Shown here piece after piece: positions 1 to 11,004 of a DNA stretch of 64,000 nucleotides. The notes under the pieces are model-generated. The model saw only the letters and a program-made list of their open reading frames with translations. It was not told where the DNA came from and did not search any database. The stretch spans positions 398,998,119-399,062,118 of the forward strand of contig NC_053392.1 in assembly GCF_905171765.1 (NCBI RefSeq). Reading direction: 5' to 3'. The first letter of the stretch is position 1; each line of letters starts with the position of its first letter. This stretch comes from Bufo bufo (taxonomy: Eukaryota > Chordata > Amphibia > Anura > Bufonidae). The translations under genes were made by a program, and so were the position numbers.

Positions 1-332
1 TTCATCTAGGAATGCACCACCACAAGATGGTTTACCACCACATTATGGGTGTCAGGTCCGAGCATTCCTAGATGAACAGTTTCCTGGAAAGTGGATTGGT
101 CATTGTGGGCCAGTTGAATGGCCCCCAAGGTCTCCCGATCTGACCCCCTTAGACTTTTATCTTCCTATTGAAAAAACAAAAGTTGGATTCAAAATGGCCG
201 CTATGGTCACCACCCATCTTGAAAAGTTTCCCCCCTAACATATACTAATGTGCCACAAACAGGAAGTTAATATCACCAACCATTCCCATTTTATTAAGGT
301 GTATCCATATAAATGGCCCACCCCGGACTGTA
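1..332 (+). pseudogene. Mariner-like transposase fragment and 3' element end
   Basis: Bases 23-163 read as the C-terminal part of a DDE transposase: QDGLPPHYG, then FLDEQFPGKWIGHCGP and WPPRSPDLTPLDFYL. The last block is the third catalytic region of a mariner/IS630-like family. Coding similarity stops there, and the rest looks like the element's 3' end, finishing near 332 in a terminal-repeat-like stretch (aaatggcccaccccgga). Bases 1-14 are the inverse of 63-76, so the left edge is rearranged. It lies in the K4-K5 intron of PLG. Confidence 0.7.
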
Positions 333-434
333 AATGTTATACAACCAACTCCTTATTACAGGGTTTGATCTTATGTTAGTATTACTATACTGCGGATGTT
401 AGTTGAACCTGCTTTGTAAAATACTTTGCTTCAC

Positions 435-610
435 CTGGACTAGATGAGACTATAGTAGGTTTTGTTGTTTTAATGGGCTGTTGTTCTAATTGTGGCGGTT
501 CAAGGCATCTCTTCAAGTTACAATACTCCCATCTCACACTTGGATCATTGGTATAGCACCATGGACTCTTATCATTATCTGGATTTCTGCAGTAATTTCT
601 TTCAAGACCC
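435..610 (-). CDS. PLG: PLG exon: kringle 4, second half, with K4-K5 linker
   Basis: The exon begins after a tatttgcag acceptor in phase 2 and encodes [30 protein letters not shown] and NLKRC. The Asp-x-Asp pair and the Trp/Arg pocket residues of lysine-binding K4 are present. A linker rich in Gln, Thr, Ser and Pro follows. I place the donor at 434-433 (cag|gtgaag) because it is a good consensus and gives the expected phase 1; the exact 3' end is less certain than the kringle. The next exon (K5) lies before position 1. Confidence 0.9.
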
Positions 611-890
611 CTGCAAATACAAAATGTATTTCATAATATCAGCATTTAAATTTTGGCATTTGGAAATTACTATTTTTGAAAGCAGGAAATATAAGCAAAG
701 ATGCTTCAAATAGTAGCCAAGTCTCTAAAAAGACCCACTCTACTGGGTTGTAAATTTGTATCAAGTGCTGATTTAGTTTTCTGAAAGAAAGGGAGAAGGA
801 TGGACATTGGGTAAAAGAATGTCATGTTGTAGAGAAATATTGTACACTGAGTATAAAACCTTGTGTGCACTTGATAGCTGCAGTGCCAAG
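611..890. other. PLG intron DNA without recognisable feature
   Basis: AT-rich intron following the K4b acceptor. I see no coding frame, inverted repeat or known element. Confidence 0.5.
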
Positions 891-1179
891 AGGGCTTATT
901 CACACATTAGTGAATCATGGACGTGTGCTGTCCATGTCCTTCACAAACATCACACTGATCCATTGACTTTAATGTGTTTATTCACATATCAGTGGTTTTC
1001 CACTGACTGTGATCCAGACCAAACACTCCCACTGAGCAGTGCACATGGAATATGGATGACACACGGAGAACAAATAAATGGACACACAGATATCTGTGTG
1101 GACCCTTCACAGATATCTTCACAGATGAAACACTATCTTGTGACAAATACCATCACTAACACGGTGTGTGAATAAGGGC
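891..1179. mobile_element. Short MITE with inverted ends
   Basis: Left end gggcttattcacac and right end gtgtgaataagggc form terminal inverted repeats of about 14 bp. The interior has several small dyads (for example cagatatctgtgtg) and no coding capacity. It resembles the Harbinger-like MITEs elsewhere in the window, but the target duplication is not clear. Confidence 0.6.
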
Positions 1180-1450
1180 TTACTCTGCTTTTGTTTTTCA
1201 GTAATCTCTCAGACTATTAGATAATGTAATTGATGAGGTCTGTTCCTTTTAACAACCCTTAGGCCTCTTTCAGATGGGCGTTGCGGAAAAATGTGCAGGT
1301 GCATTACGGGAACACCCGCAATTTTTCCGCGCAGGAGCAAAAAATTGTAATGCGTTTTGCACTCGCGTGAGAAAAATCGTGCATGTTTGGTACCCAAACC
1401 CGAACTTCTTCACAGAAGTTCGGGCTTGGGATCGGTGTTCTGTAGATTGT

Positions 1451-1949
1451 ATTATTTTCCCTTTTAACATGGTTATAAGGTAAAATAATAGCATTCTGAA
1501 TACAGAATGCATAGTAAACTAGCGCTGGAGGGTTTAAAAAAAATAAAAATAAAAATTAACTCACCTTAATCCACTTGATCGCGGCCCGTCATCTCCTTCT
1601 GTCTCCTTTGTTGAATAGGACCTGTGGTGAGCATTAATTACAGGAACAGGACCTTTGATGACGTCACTCCGGTCATCACATGATCCATCACCATGGTAAA
1701 AGATCATGTGATGGATCATGTGATGACCGAAGTGACGTCATCAAAGGTCCTTGACCTATAATGAATGCTCACCACAAGTCCTGTTCAGTAAAGGAGACAG
1801 AAGGAGATGCCGGCTACGTGATCAAGTGGACTAAGGTAAATTAAATTTTATTTTTATTTTTTTAACCCCTCCAGCGCTGTTTTACTATGCATTCTGTATT
1901 CAGAATGCTATTATTTTCCCTTATAACCATGTTATAAGGGAAAATAATA
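1451..1949. repeat. Large palindrome, centre near 1700
   Basis: Each arm begins with its own small dyad (attattttccc ... gggaaaataat) and runs inward through cattctgaatacagaatgc and the sequence around the CRE-like tgacgtca sites at 1659-1666 and 1733-1740. The two arms match as inverse complements over roughly 240 bp. Confidence 0.85.
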
Positions 1950-2139
1950 ATGATCGTGTCTCCATCCCGATCGTCTCCTAGCAACCGTGAGTGAAAATCG
2001 CACCGCATCCGCACTTGCTTGCGAATGCTTGCGATTTTCACGCAGCCCCATTCACTTCTATGGGGCCTGCGTTGCATGAAAAACGCTGAATATAGAGCAT
2101 GCTGCGATTTTCACGCAACGCACAAGTGATGCAAGCTGA

Positions 2140-2536
2140 AGAACAGCTTTTACCCCAAAGCAATCAGTCTCCTAAATGCTCAGAGACTATTGCCCCTTCC
2201 TAGGATAGAAACTACCACAGACTGAAAGTAACTGCTGCATTCATGAACCCATGATGATCTCTTGTCTGCAGTGGGGTCTGAATCAGTGTGTATATATACT
2301 CATAAGCACTTCCTACCTTGCTCTTGCTATATATATGCTGTGAACTGTGAATAGTAATGCTTTCTAGTGCAATGTTTTTTTTTTTTTTCTAGTGTAATGC
2401 TTTAGTTTAATGGTCAGTTCTTGTTCCTCTGTCCATGGCATCTAGGATTGCTCCAAACAACATTTCATTGTATCGTACATTGTATTACATTGTATTGTAC
2501 AGTGACAATAAAGGCATCTTATCTTATCTTATCTGA
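2140..2536 (+). mobile_element. Retroposon tail inserted in the MITE
   Basis: The stretch ends in gtgacaataaaggc followed by repeated atctt units, the kind of short-repeat 3' tail left by a LINE or SINE. It interrupts the right half of the surrounding MITE, since the flanks resume the family sequence. No protein similarity is visible, so the family is not assigned. Confidence 0.45.
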
Positions 2537-2659
2537 AAATCACTGCTCATGTGCACAGCCCCATAGAAATGAATGGGTCAGGATTCAGTGCGGGTGCAAT
2601 GCTTTCACCTCACGCATCGCATCCGCGCGGAATACTCGCCCGTGTGAAAGGGGCCTCAA

Positions 2660-3034
2660 GGTCCCTTTACATGGGAGGACAGAGCAGCAGATTGTCAGGA
2701 AGGAAGCGTTCCTTCCCGACAATTGACTGCTCATCAGCAGAGGAGACCACTGCTGTTACATACAGCAATCTCCTCCACAGTATGGGAAGGAGCGATCACT
2801 AATGCCTTTGCTGTTCCCCATGCTGACTTGTAGTTTGCCAGCAGCAGATCATGTTTTGACAGCACGATGTGCTGCAAGCAAACGATAATTTTTGTGTGCG
2901 CACAAAGGATCGAATTATCCAATGAACACGCATTTTGCGCATTCCTCGGGTAATCGGCAGTACATTCACACCGCCAGATAATCACTAACGAGCATTCCTA
3001 TGAACATTCGTTAGTGAATTCCTTATAAAGGGCC
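2660..3034. mobile_element. MITE with ggtccctttaca ends
   Basis: Left ggtccctttacatgg and right ttataaagggccc are inverse matches flanked by tcaa and ttaa. The interior contains short dyads (gattgtcaggaagg with its inverse nearby). Noncoding. Confidence 0.6.
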
Positions 3035-4141
3035 CTTAAGTTGTTTGAAGGAAGTGAAGACAACACATCATAGTGCTCAGAGGAGCACAGCGACCTCTTC
3101 ATTCTAGCAATGTGTGGGTTACGTGGGATAGATCACCACTATTTAAATATTCTGACATGTTTCAGTGATATGCCAAAAGATGTTTGAAGGGAGCTTAGAT
3201 GTCAGATAGAAGGCAAAATATATGGTCTTAATGGCAGATTGTGCCGCTTAGTGCTCTGCCATTAAAAAGTTTGGGCTGATAGACTGTCAGACCAACACTC
3301 CAGAAGTGACAGGAGCCATAATGATCAGCTCCTGTAACAAAAAATGCTAAACACGGTGCATCATCAGCGCATTTAAGCACCAATTACGTCATAAGCCTCC
3401 ATGCTGTTGCAAGGAGGGGAAAGGGTTGTGCTGGGACGAGATGATTTGTTTCCTTTCAGCATTCATTTGTATGCAGATCGCTGTTAATAGCAATTTAATG
3501 GCTGGCAGGCATTACAGCACTAATATCTGTGATACAGAAAAAATGTAGAAAAAAAAATGACAATAATAAAATTAAACCAGTTCTCTGGGACTTTTATATC
3601 AATGGCCTTTTGTGACAGGGGCATCATTTCAAGCCTTTTTTCATCCTAATGTGCTTGTTACAATGAATAGCCTCCATCCTCCTCTTATCTGCTATGGACC
3701 TACAGACCCTATTAGAGTCATATATCTTACAAACATTCAGAGGGGAAGGGGCCGTAAACCATTTCTGTGTTGCTGGGGGCCTCACTAAATAAACATTTTG
3801 TTGACTGTCCGGAGACACCTTGGAATGTGGAGGGGAAGACAAGACACCATGGATTTCATCACCTTTTTATTATGGACCATTCAGGAGGTGCTGGATGGTT
3901 GGGGTTGTTCCCTCCCCTACCTACCAATGGGTTGGGGGAGTGATGAGAAGAAAAAGTAAAGAAGTTGATGTGGTAGTTGATAGTTTCTGTTTTGCACTGA
4001 AAGGGTTAGGATCTGAGTTGAGGCCAGATCCTAGGACCATGTGTGAGGATTGTCTGATCAGGGAGATGCTGATGCTGAGATATTTAGTTGGATTGGATTA
4101 CAAATAAAAGAAGCCTCGCCAATCTCATATTGTTGACCTAT
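3035..4141. other. PLG intron DNA without recognisable feature
   Basis: Unremarkable intron sequence between two repeats. I found no reading frame with protein similarity, no strong inverted repeat and no tandem repeat. Confidence 0.5.
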
Positions 4142-4750
4142 CCTAGGGATAGGTATCATGGGGAGTTGCTTCAAGGTTCCTTCATACAGCAGCCAGATGA
4201 TCCAGATGGAGCTTAAAGGGGTTGTCTCACGTCAGTAAGTGGCATTTATAATGTAGAGAAAGTTAATACAAGCCACTTACTAATGCATTGTTATTGTCCA
4301 TATTGCTTCCTTTGTTAGCTGGATTCATTTTTCCATCACATTATACACTGCTCGTTTCCATGGTTACAGACCACCCTGCAATCCATCACTGGTGGTCGTG
4401 CTTGCACACTATAGGAAAAAGCATCAGCCTCTCTGGTGGCCGGGACCATAGGAGCACACATAGGCTAGTGCTTTTTCCTATATTGTGCAAGAACAACCAC
4501 CACTGATGAATTGCAGGGTGGTCTGTAACCATGGAAACGAGCAGTGTATGATGTGATATAAAAATGAATCCAGCCAGCAAAGGAGGCAATCCGGACAATC
4601 ACAATACATTAGTAAGTGGCTTGTATTAACTTTCTCTACATTATAAATGCCACTTACTGACGTGAGACAACCCCTTTAAGCTCCATCTGAATCATCTGGC
4701 TGCTGTATGAAGGAACCTTGAAGCAACTCCCCATGATACCTATCCCAAGG
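4142..4750. repeat. Foldback element, about 600 bp, nearly fully palindromic
   Basis: The left arm (from cctagggatagg) and right arm (to cctatcccaagg) are inverse complements across almost the whole length, centred near 4446. Within it, TTAA at 4213-4216 and 4676-4679 bracket an inner unit beginning aggggttgtctcacg. The outer 70-bp arms are inverted too, so the whole is either one foldback element or an inner TTAA element within another inverted repeat. Confidence 0.8.
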
Positions 4751-4972
4751 CTTCGACTACAGGAACCCCACCGATCAGCTGTTCTGCAGTAGCTCTGGTG
4801 CTGGAAAAGAGTGAAAGACTACTCAGCCACTTTATCACGGTCAGTATTTTGCATCAGTATTTGTAAGCCATAGCCACAAATACTGATGACAAATACTGAA
4901 CAAATATGAATACTGTATGTGAAATTGGTTTTGGAGGGAACCTGACATGTCAATCTCTATTAGGCTACTTTC

Positions 4973-5433
4973 ACACTAGCGTTCGGGTGTCCGCTTGTGA
5001 GCTCCGTTTGAAGGGGCTCACAAGCGGCCCCGAACGCATCCGTACTGCCCTAATGCATTCTGAGTGGTAGCGGATCCGCTCAGAATGCATCAGTCTGGCA
5101 GCGTTCAGCCTCCGCTCAGCAAGCGGACACCTGAACGCTGCTGCCCGTGTGGAGGCAAGCGGATCCGCCCAGACTAACAATGTAAGTCAATGGGGACGGA
5201 TCCGTTTAAAGATGACACAATATGGCTCAATCTTCAAACGGATCCGTCCCCCATTGACTTTCAATGTAAAGTCTGGACAGATCCGTCTGAAGCTACTTTC
5301 ACACTTAGAATTTTTTCTACAATATAATGCAGACGGATCCGTTCTGAACGGACCCCAAGTCTGCATTATATGAGCGGATCCGTCTGTGCAGACATCAGAC
5401 GGACCCGCTCTGAACGCTAGTGTGAAAGTAGCC
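4973..5433. mobile_element. Harbinger-like MITE, TTA target duplication
   Basis: The ends ggctactttcacactagcg and its inverse at 5415-5433 are flanked by TTA at 4970-4972 and 5434-5436, the 3-bp duplication typical of PIF/Harbinger transposons. The interior repeats acggatccg dyads in both orientations. Apparent open frames are by-products of these repeats. Confidence 0.8.
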
Positions 5434-5583
5434 TTAATGTATTTGAAGGCATGGAGTTCACCTATTGCATGTGTATGTCGGCACAATGATTAATAAATGA
5501 GGACATAGCAAGAGAAATCTGCAAAAAAAAAACATCAAAATAATGCATGTCTAAAATTACAGTTTAAGGAAAATTTTACTTAC

Positions 5584-5749
5584 GCATTTGGATACTTATC
5601 AGGGGTTTTTACATGTGTGTGAGGCACCATAGAGCTCCATTCCTGACATCTTTTACCTGAAACCGTCAGGTATGTTGTACCTCTATAAGTTTCACCATTT
5701 CCTGTGTAACATTCAGAAACTGCAGCTGAAGTGGTAGGAGCCGGTTTAG
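5584..5749 (-). CDS. PLG: PLG exon: kringle 4, first half, with K3-K4 linker
   Basis: This 166-bp exon has a ttttacag acceptor and a gtaagt donor, phase 1 in and phase 2 out. It encodes a Pro/Thr/Ser-rich linker (KPAPTTSAAVSE), then CYTGNGETYRGTTYL, SGKRCQEWSSMVPHTH and TPDKYPN. Human K4 has the same landmarks, including the SSMxPHxH block. The linker is a plausible O-glycosylation zone because the human one is O-glycosylated, but nothing in the sequence proves this. Confidence 0.95.
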
Positions 5750-5851
5750 CTGTAAAACATAGACATAAAAAGGACTATAATACAACTGATTCATGCAAAG
5801 CTAAAGCAATGGTTATAGTCTGATAACCTGCCATGCAATATACACAAGAAG

Positions 5852-6058
5852 TGACACTTCTTTTCAATGTGCTGTCCGCATCCACATTTGTGGATCTGCA
5901 CTTTCGGATCTGCAAAAAAATAGAACATGCCCTATTCTTGTCTGCAATTGCGGACAAGAAAAGTGCGGCGATGTGCGGTCCGCAAAATGTGGAACGCACA
6001 TTGCCGGTGTTCATGTTTTGCGGATCTGCAAAACACATACGGACATGTGAATGGACCC
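5852..6058. mobile_element. Left-truncated Harbinger-like MITE
   Basis: The right terminus cggacatgtgaatggaccc is followed by taa at 6059-6061. The interior carries the gcggatctgcaaaacac-type dyads of the family. The matching left terminus is missing. It lies about 100 bp inside the intron upstream of the K4a exon. Confidence 0.65.
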
Positions 6059-6782
6059 TAAATGGAGGGAGATGTTTGTCAGCCATCAGTCATCTTATGC
6101 GACAATACAATAATATATTGGGGGTCTTGCACAAAATTGTTCTCAATTCTGTATTTCACATTGTGTTCAATAAAACAATCAAACAATGTAAATGACTTTT
6201 CATTAAAGGGGTTTCTGGTAATTAAGAAAATAAAATGATTGAAAATGCTTAAATATTACTTTATTATAAATATATTCCCAAATACCTTTCATCAGTTATA
6301 ATGGCTATTCTGTCTGGGGAGCAATCATTAGGGGAAATAAAATGCTGTCCTATTAGTACACACAAAACCTGTCCTGTTCACACAGCAGGACAAGTTACTT
6401 CAGAACAATGGGCTAAAGAGCTGCCTCATCCGTCTCTCTGCTCCGCTTGTCAGGGATTATAATCCTGAATACAGAGGATAAGATCTTCAGCTGAATTTCT
6501 TCAGGAATAGAGAGTGATGAGCTGCATGGGTCATATTCGAATTCGCGATATTTCACAAATATTTTGTAGAATATTCGTTGAATACTGTATTTTTCGCCCC
6601 ATAAGACGCACTCCCCCCCCCAAAAAAAATGCCCCTGCGTCTTATGGGGCGAATGCTGTAATTTTACATCGCAGTCTGCGATGCTGCAGCATCGCAGACT
6701 GCGATGTATCAGCTGTAGGGGAGAGGGGCCGGTGTCATGGAAATGCGGCGGGGCGGTGCAGGTGACTGTACTCCGGCCCTAA

Positions 6783-7120
6783 CGCTCACTCACTTCCTTA
6801 TTGCCTAAACCTTTTATAATGATAACTTTAATTGAAGTTCCGATCCCCAGCCCCATCTGTACTACTTACTAAATGTCCTGTAGCAGACAGAGCAGGGCGG
6901 GCGGCCAGCCGTAACTCACTGACGTAACGTGCCTGCGCCGTATACTTCATTCATAAAGTAGGCAGCGCAGACACGTGACGTCAGTGAATTACGGCCGGCA
7001 GCCCACCCTGCTCTGCCTGCTACAGGACATTTAGTAAGTAGTACAGATGGGGCTGGGGATCGGAACTTCAATTAAAGTTATTATTATAAAAGGTTTAGGC
7101 AATAAGGAAGTGAGTGAGCG
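6783..7120. repeat. Palindrome, centre near 6952
   Basis: The left arm from cgctcactcacttcc is mirrored by the right arm ending ggaagtgagtgagcg. Both contain ccccagccccatctgtac or its inverse, and the centre holds cacgtgacgtcagtg and related E-box/CRE-like words. Confidence 0.8.
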
Positions 7121-7224
7121 GGGGGGCCGGAGAACAGTGACCGCACCGGCCCCGCCGCATTTGCATGACACCGGCCCCTCCTCCATCCCCACTCCCACAG
7201 ATTTAGCTCCGGTATATTAGGGCA

Positions 7225-7645
7225 TCTGTGGATGCCACTATTATGGGGTGGGGGATATGTGGATGGCACTGTTATGGGGTGGGGGATCTGTGGGTGACAC
7301 ATATATAGCAGTGCCATCCACAGATCTCCCCCCCCATAACAGTGCCATCCACAGATCACCCCCCCATAATAGTGCCATCCACAGATCACCCCCCATAACA
7401 GTGCCATCCACAGATGCCCCCATAACAGTGCCATCCACAGATCCCCCCATAACAGTGCCATCCACAGATGCCCCCCATAACAGTGCCATCCACAGATGCC
7501 CCCCATAACAGTGCCATCCACAGATCCCCCTCATAACAGTGCCATCCACAGATCCCCTATAACAGTGCCGTCCACAGATCCCCCCTTAACAGTGCCACCT
7601 ACAGATCCCCCGTAACAGTGCCATCCACAGATCCCCCATAGTAGT
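7225..7645. repeat. Minisatellite, about 27-bp unit
   Basis: The unit contains ccataacagtgccatccaca followed by gatcccc and is repeated more than a dozen times with small length changes in the C run. The first two units are inverted relative to the rest. Apparent reading frames on both strands come only from this periodicity. Confidence 0.9.
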
Positions 7646-9383
7646 GTCATGCACAGACCACCATTAGTTCAAAACCCACCAAAAGTACACTTTTTGGTTA
7701 AAAATAATTTTTTTCTTATTTTCCTCCTCAAAAACCTAGGTGCGTCTTATGGGCTGGTGTGTCTTATAGGGCGACAAATACGGTATTCGCGAATTACAAT
7801 ATTTGTTATATTCTACTTATTTTTTTACTCGAAAAATTGGCAAGGTAATGATTGCGTAATATGCGAATATTATGCGATCAATACAGGCGTGGGTCAAAAA
7901 CTAATATACAGTATAGCACTATAGAATATAGTGCTATATATTCTTTTTTTAGAATATTCATCATTTTATTCCATCTGAAGTCATGATTCCTCCCTGCTTA
8001 AGTTACTTAAATAGGGAGGAATCATGACTTCAGATGGAAAAAAATGACGAATATTCTATAATATTCGTAATATTCTAAAACAAGAATATATAGCGAATAT
8101 TTGAAAAAATAAAATGAATATAGAGCAATTTAGCTAATATGGTGTTATAATAATTTTTTTTAATAGTCGTAATTTTTTTCCAATCTGAACTTCAGATGAG
8201 CAAAAAATTACAACTATTAGACAAAGAAGATTATAGTACTATAGTAGCTAAATTACTCTACATTAGTTTTTTCAAATATTTGCTATATTTCTATATATTC
8301 TTGTTTTAGAATATTACGAATATTCTAAAAAAACTAATATATAGCACTATATCGAATATATTAGTTTTTTGGAATATTCGTCTTTTTTTTTTCAATCTGT
8401 TTTTCCACTCCGGCATACTCCTCCCCGACAAGTGTCCCCGTCACCATGGGAACGCCTGGGGGTTAGAATATACCATCGGATCTGAGTTTTCATGATCTCA
8501 CTGAGATCATGAAAACTCAGATCCCATGGTATATTCTAACCCCCAGGCGTTCCCATGGTGATGGGGATGCTTGTCGGGGAGGAGTATGCCGAAGTGGAAC
8601 AAATGTACAGATTGAAAAAAAAAAAAGATGAATATTCTAAAAAATGAATATATTCGATATAGTGCTATATATTCATTTTTTTTTTTGAATATTCAGCATT
8701 TTTCCCATCTAAAGTCATGATTCCTCCCTGCTTAAGTTGCTTTTGGGCCAATGACTCATTGGCCCACGAGCAAGAAGCAGGGAGGAATCATGTGTTCAGA
8801 TGGGAAAAAATGACAAATATTCGCTAACGAATATATAGCACTATATTCGAAATATTCGCGAATTCTCGAAGTTGCGATATTCGAGATACAAATTCGCTAT
8901 TCGAATATTCGCGCTCAACACTAATCATGAGGAGACATGAAGTACAGAGTTAGGAGAGAGTGTGGCTAATGAGCAGCAGCACTTCTATACAGTCGGCTAC
9001 ATTAACATAGCCCACATTACCACAGTCTGTCCTGTCCATCCTCTCTGTACTTCATGTCTCATCTTGAACTACATTCCCACAGAGATTTAGCTGAAGATCT
9101 TATCCTCTGTATTCAGGATTATAATCCCTGACAAGCAGAGCAGAGGGGATGAGGAGGCAGCTCTTTAGATCATTGTTGTGAAGTAACTTGTCCTGCTGTG
9201 TGATTAGGACAGGTTTTGTGAGTACTAATAGGGCGGTGGCCGGTGGCCATTTTATTTCTCCCAATAATTGCTCCCTGAACAAAACGAGCCAGTATAACTA
9301 ATGAAAGGTATTTGGTAATATATTTAAAATAATGTAATATTTACGTATTTTCATTTTCTTAATTCCCGGAGAACCCCTTCTTA

Positions 9384-9609
9384 GGCCTCTTTCACATGGG
9401 TGTGTGCACTCTGTTGCCGTATTGCGGACCGCATTTGCGGATCCGCAATACACGGGTGCCGTTCCGTGGGCATTCCGCATCACGGATGCGGACCTATTCA
9501 CTTCAATGGGTCTGCAAATCCGGAGATGCAGAATGGTGCGGAACGGAAGCACGGAATGGTGCGGGCCGCAGAACGACTACAGGGCGCACACACCCATGTG
9601 AAAGAGGCC
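9384..9609. mobile_element. Harbinger-like MITE inserted at a TTAA
   Basis: The ends ggcctctttcacatgggtg and its inverse are flanked by TTA at 9381-9383 and 9610-9612. Its target is the TTAA at the right edge of the 6207-9380 palindrome, so it is younger than that element. It is 226 bp and GC-rich with gcggaccgcatttgcgg dyads, and it lies 70 bp downstream of the K3b exon on the transcript. Confidence 0.8.
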
Positions 9610-9632
9610 TTAAACTCATAGTTATATGATTA

Positions 9633-9923
<291 letters not shown>

Positions 9924-10017
9924 CTATTCATATCTTATCTGGGTTATTTTCAATTATGAAAATAATTCATAATATAGGATTCATACTGAGGAATGTTTCA
10001 GGTGGATTAATCCTTCA

Positions 10018-11004
10018 TTAACCATTTTATTATCTAGCGATTTTTCATTCAAATTTTTTACTCATTGTCTTACTGTACCAGAACTATAACTTTTTAGTTT
10101 TTCCGTTCACAAAGCCATATGAGGGCTTGTTTTTTGCAAGTGGTAATTGTTAATAGCATTATTTGGTATAACATATGATGTAGTAGGTAGCTGAAAAAAA
10201 ATTCTAAATGGGTGGAATTGAAAAAAAATGCAATTCTGCCGCGGTTTATAGGTGTTATTTTTACAGCATTCCCTATACGGTAAAAATATGTTCAGTCCAT
10301 TATGAAAGTCAGTACAGTTACAGTAATTCCACTTTTTATGTTTTTTTTGTGTTTTACTACTTAAAAAAATAAAAACTTTATAAAAAAAAGCTATGGCCAT
10401 GCAAAAAATTTTTGTTACGGCGTTCACCACATAGGATAAATACATTTACATTCATATTTTAATAATATGGGCATTTTGGGATGCAGCAGTGCAAATGATT
10501 TTTTTTATTTATGTTTATTTTTAATATGGGGGTGATTTGAACATTTATATTTTTTCATATATATTAAAAAACTTTTTTTTTTTACTTTTTTCCTACTGTT
10601 TTAAAGTCTCCCTAGGGGAACATGAAATCATGAGATTGCTTCTCCCACAGACTGCAATTAATTACCATTGCAGTCTATGGAAGATTCGCTATTTTCTCTA
10701 TTTCCTATTTCCATAGAAACAAATGCTATGGTAGCCTTGGATCCTTAAGAGGGCTCCAAGCTACCACAGAGAATGAAAAAGCTGCAAAGGGTGCAGTAGT
10801 TGCAGAGAGATCTGAGCCTCTTGGTATAACGGCAATGCACTCATTTCTCCTAGAGGCTCATTTGCATATACTAAAACCTAATTTTTCTCAGCAATGCAGG
10901 AACATATGATCATGGGACCAACACAGATGCCTTCAGCTGCCAAGTGCACATACAACAAGTCAGTCAGTTTTATAGGTAAAAATCTGCTGACAGATACCCT
11001 TTAA
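10018..11004. repeat. TTAA-bounded repeat with the 'tatgagggcttgttttttgc' motif
   Basis: The region shares the block tatgagggcttgttttttgc with 13070-14180, 37865-38010 and 58229-58800. TTAA occurs at 10018-10021 and 11001-11004, but the terminal repeats are weak, so the extent is approximate. It contains long A and T runs and no plausible coding frame. Confidence 0.45.

Larger units (their letters stand above)
1262..2655. mobile_element. Composite Harbinger-like MITE with a 500-bp central palindrome
   Basis: Terminal repeats ggcctctttcagatgggcg and its inverse cccgtgtgaaaggggcc bound the element, with TTA on the left and a degenerate TCA on the right as 3-bp target sites. The centre is a large palindrome at 1451-1949, symmetrical about 1700. 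A related copy occurs at 14713-15779. A foreign insert ending in repeated atctt units (about 2140-2536) splits the right half. Confidence 0.75.
6585..7783. mobile_element. TA-flanked DNA transposon remnant with gcgtcttatggggcg ends
   Basis: Left ctgtatttttcgccccataa and right gggcgacaaatacgg form inverted ends flanked by TA dinucleotides (6583-6584 and 7784-7785). The interior has a palindrome (about 6783-7120) rich in CpG and a tandem repeat. It sits inside the AT-rich hAT-type MITE and is clearly more GC-rich than its host. No transposase is present; the superfamily is not assigned. Confidence 0.6.
6530..8923. mobile_element. AT-rich hAT-type MITE nested in the palindrome
   Basis: The right end, gcgctcaacacta at 8911-8923, is the inverse of the tagtgttgagcgc end seen again at 50393. 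The interior is built of aatattcg motifs and several palindromes: 7963-8045, 8395-8600 (centre 8497) and 8695-8815. The left terminus is degenerate, so the left boundary is approximate. No transposase is encoded. Confidence 0.55.
6207..9380. mobile_element. TTAA-flanked palindromic element carrying nested insertions
   Basis: The outer left arm (6207 to about 6530, starting aggggtttctgg) is the inverse complement of the right arm (about 8996-9380, ending ccggagaacccctt). The missing inner 70 bp of the left arm is at 8924-8996. Removing the insertion between 6530 and 8923 leaves a palindrome of about 780 bp with equal arms. TTAA flanks it on the left (6203-6206), and on the right once the 9384-9609 MITE is removed. 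The 4-bp TTAA duplication suggests Kolobok or another TTAA-specific transposase. Confidence 0.75.

Noticed and set aside
1..434. Search for kringle 5
   Set aside because: Only a mariner-like fragment and intron DNA are present; K5 lies before the window.
7084..7549. 100-145-codon repetitive frames
   Set aside because: Generated by a 27-bp minisatellite; the translations are simple repeats on both strands.
7225..7645. CRISPR-like direct repeats
   Set aside because: Units are adjacent without unique spacers, and the context is a vertebrate intron.
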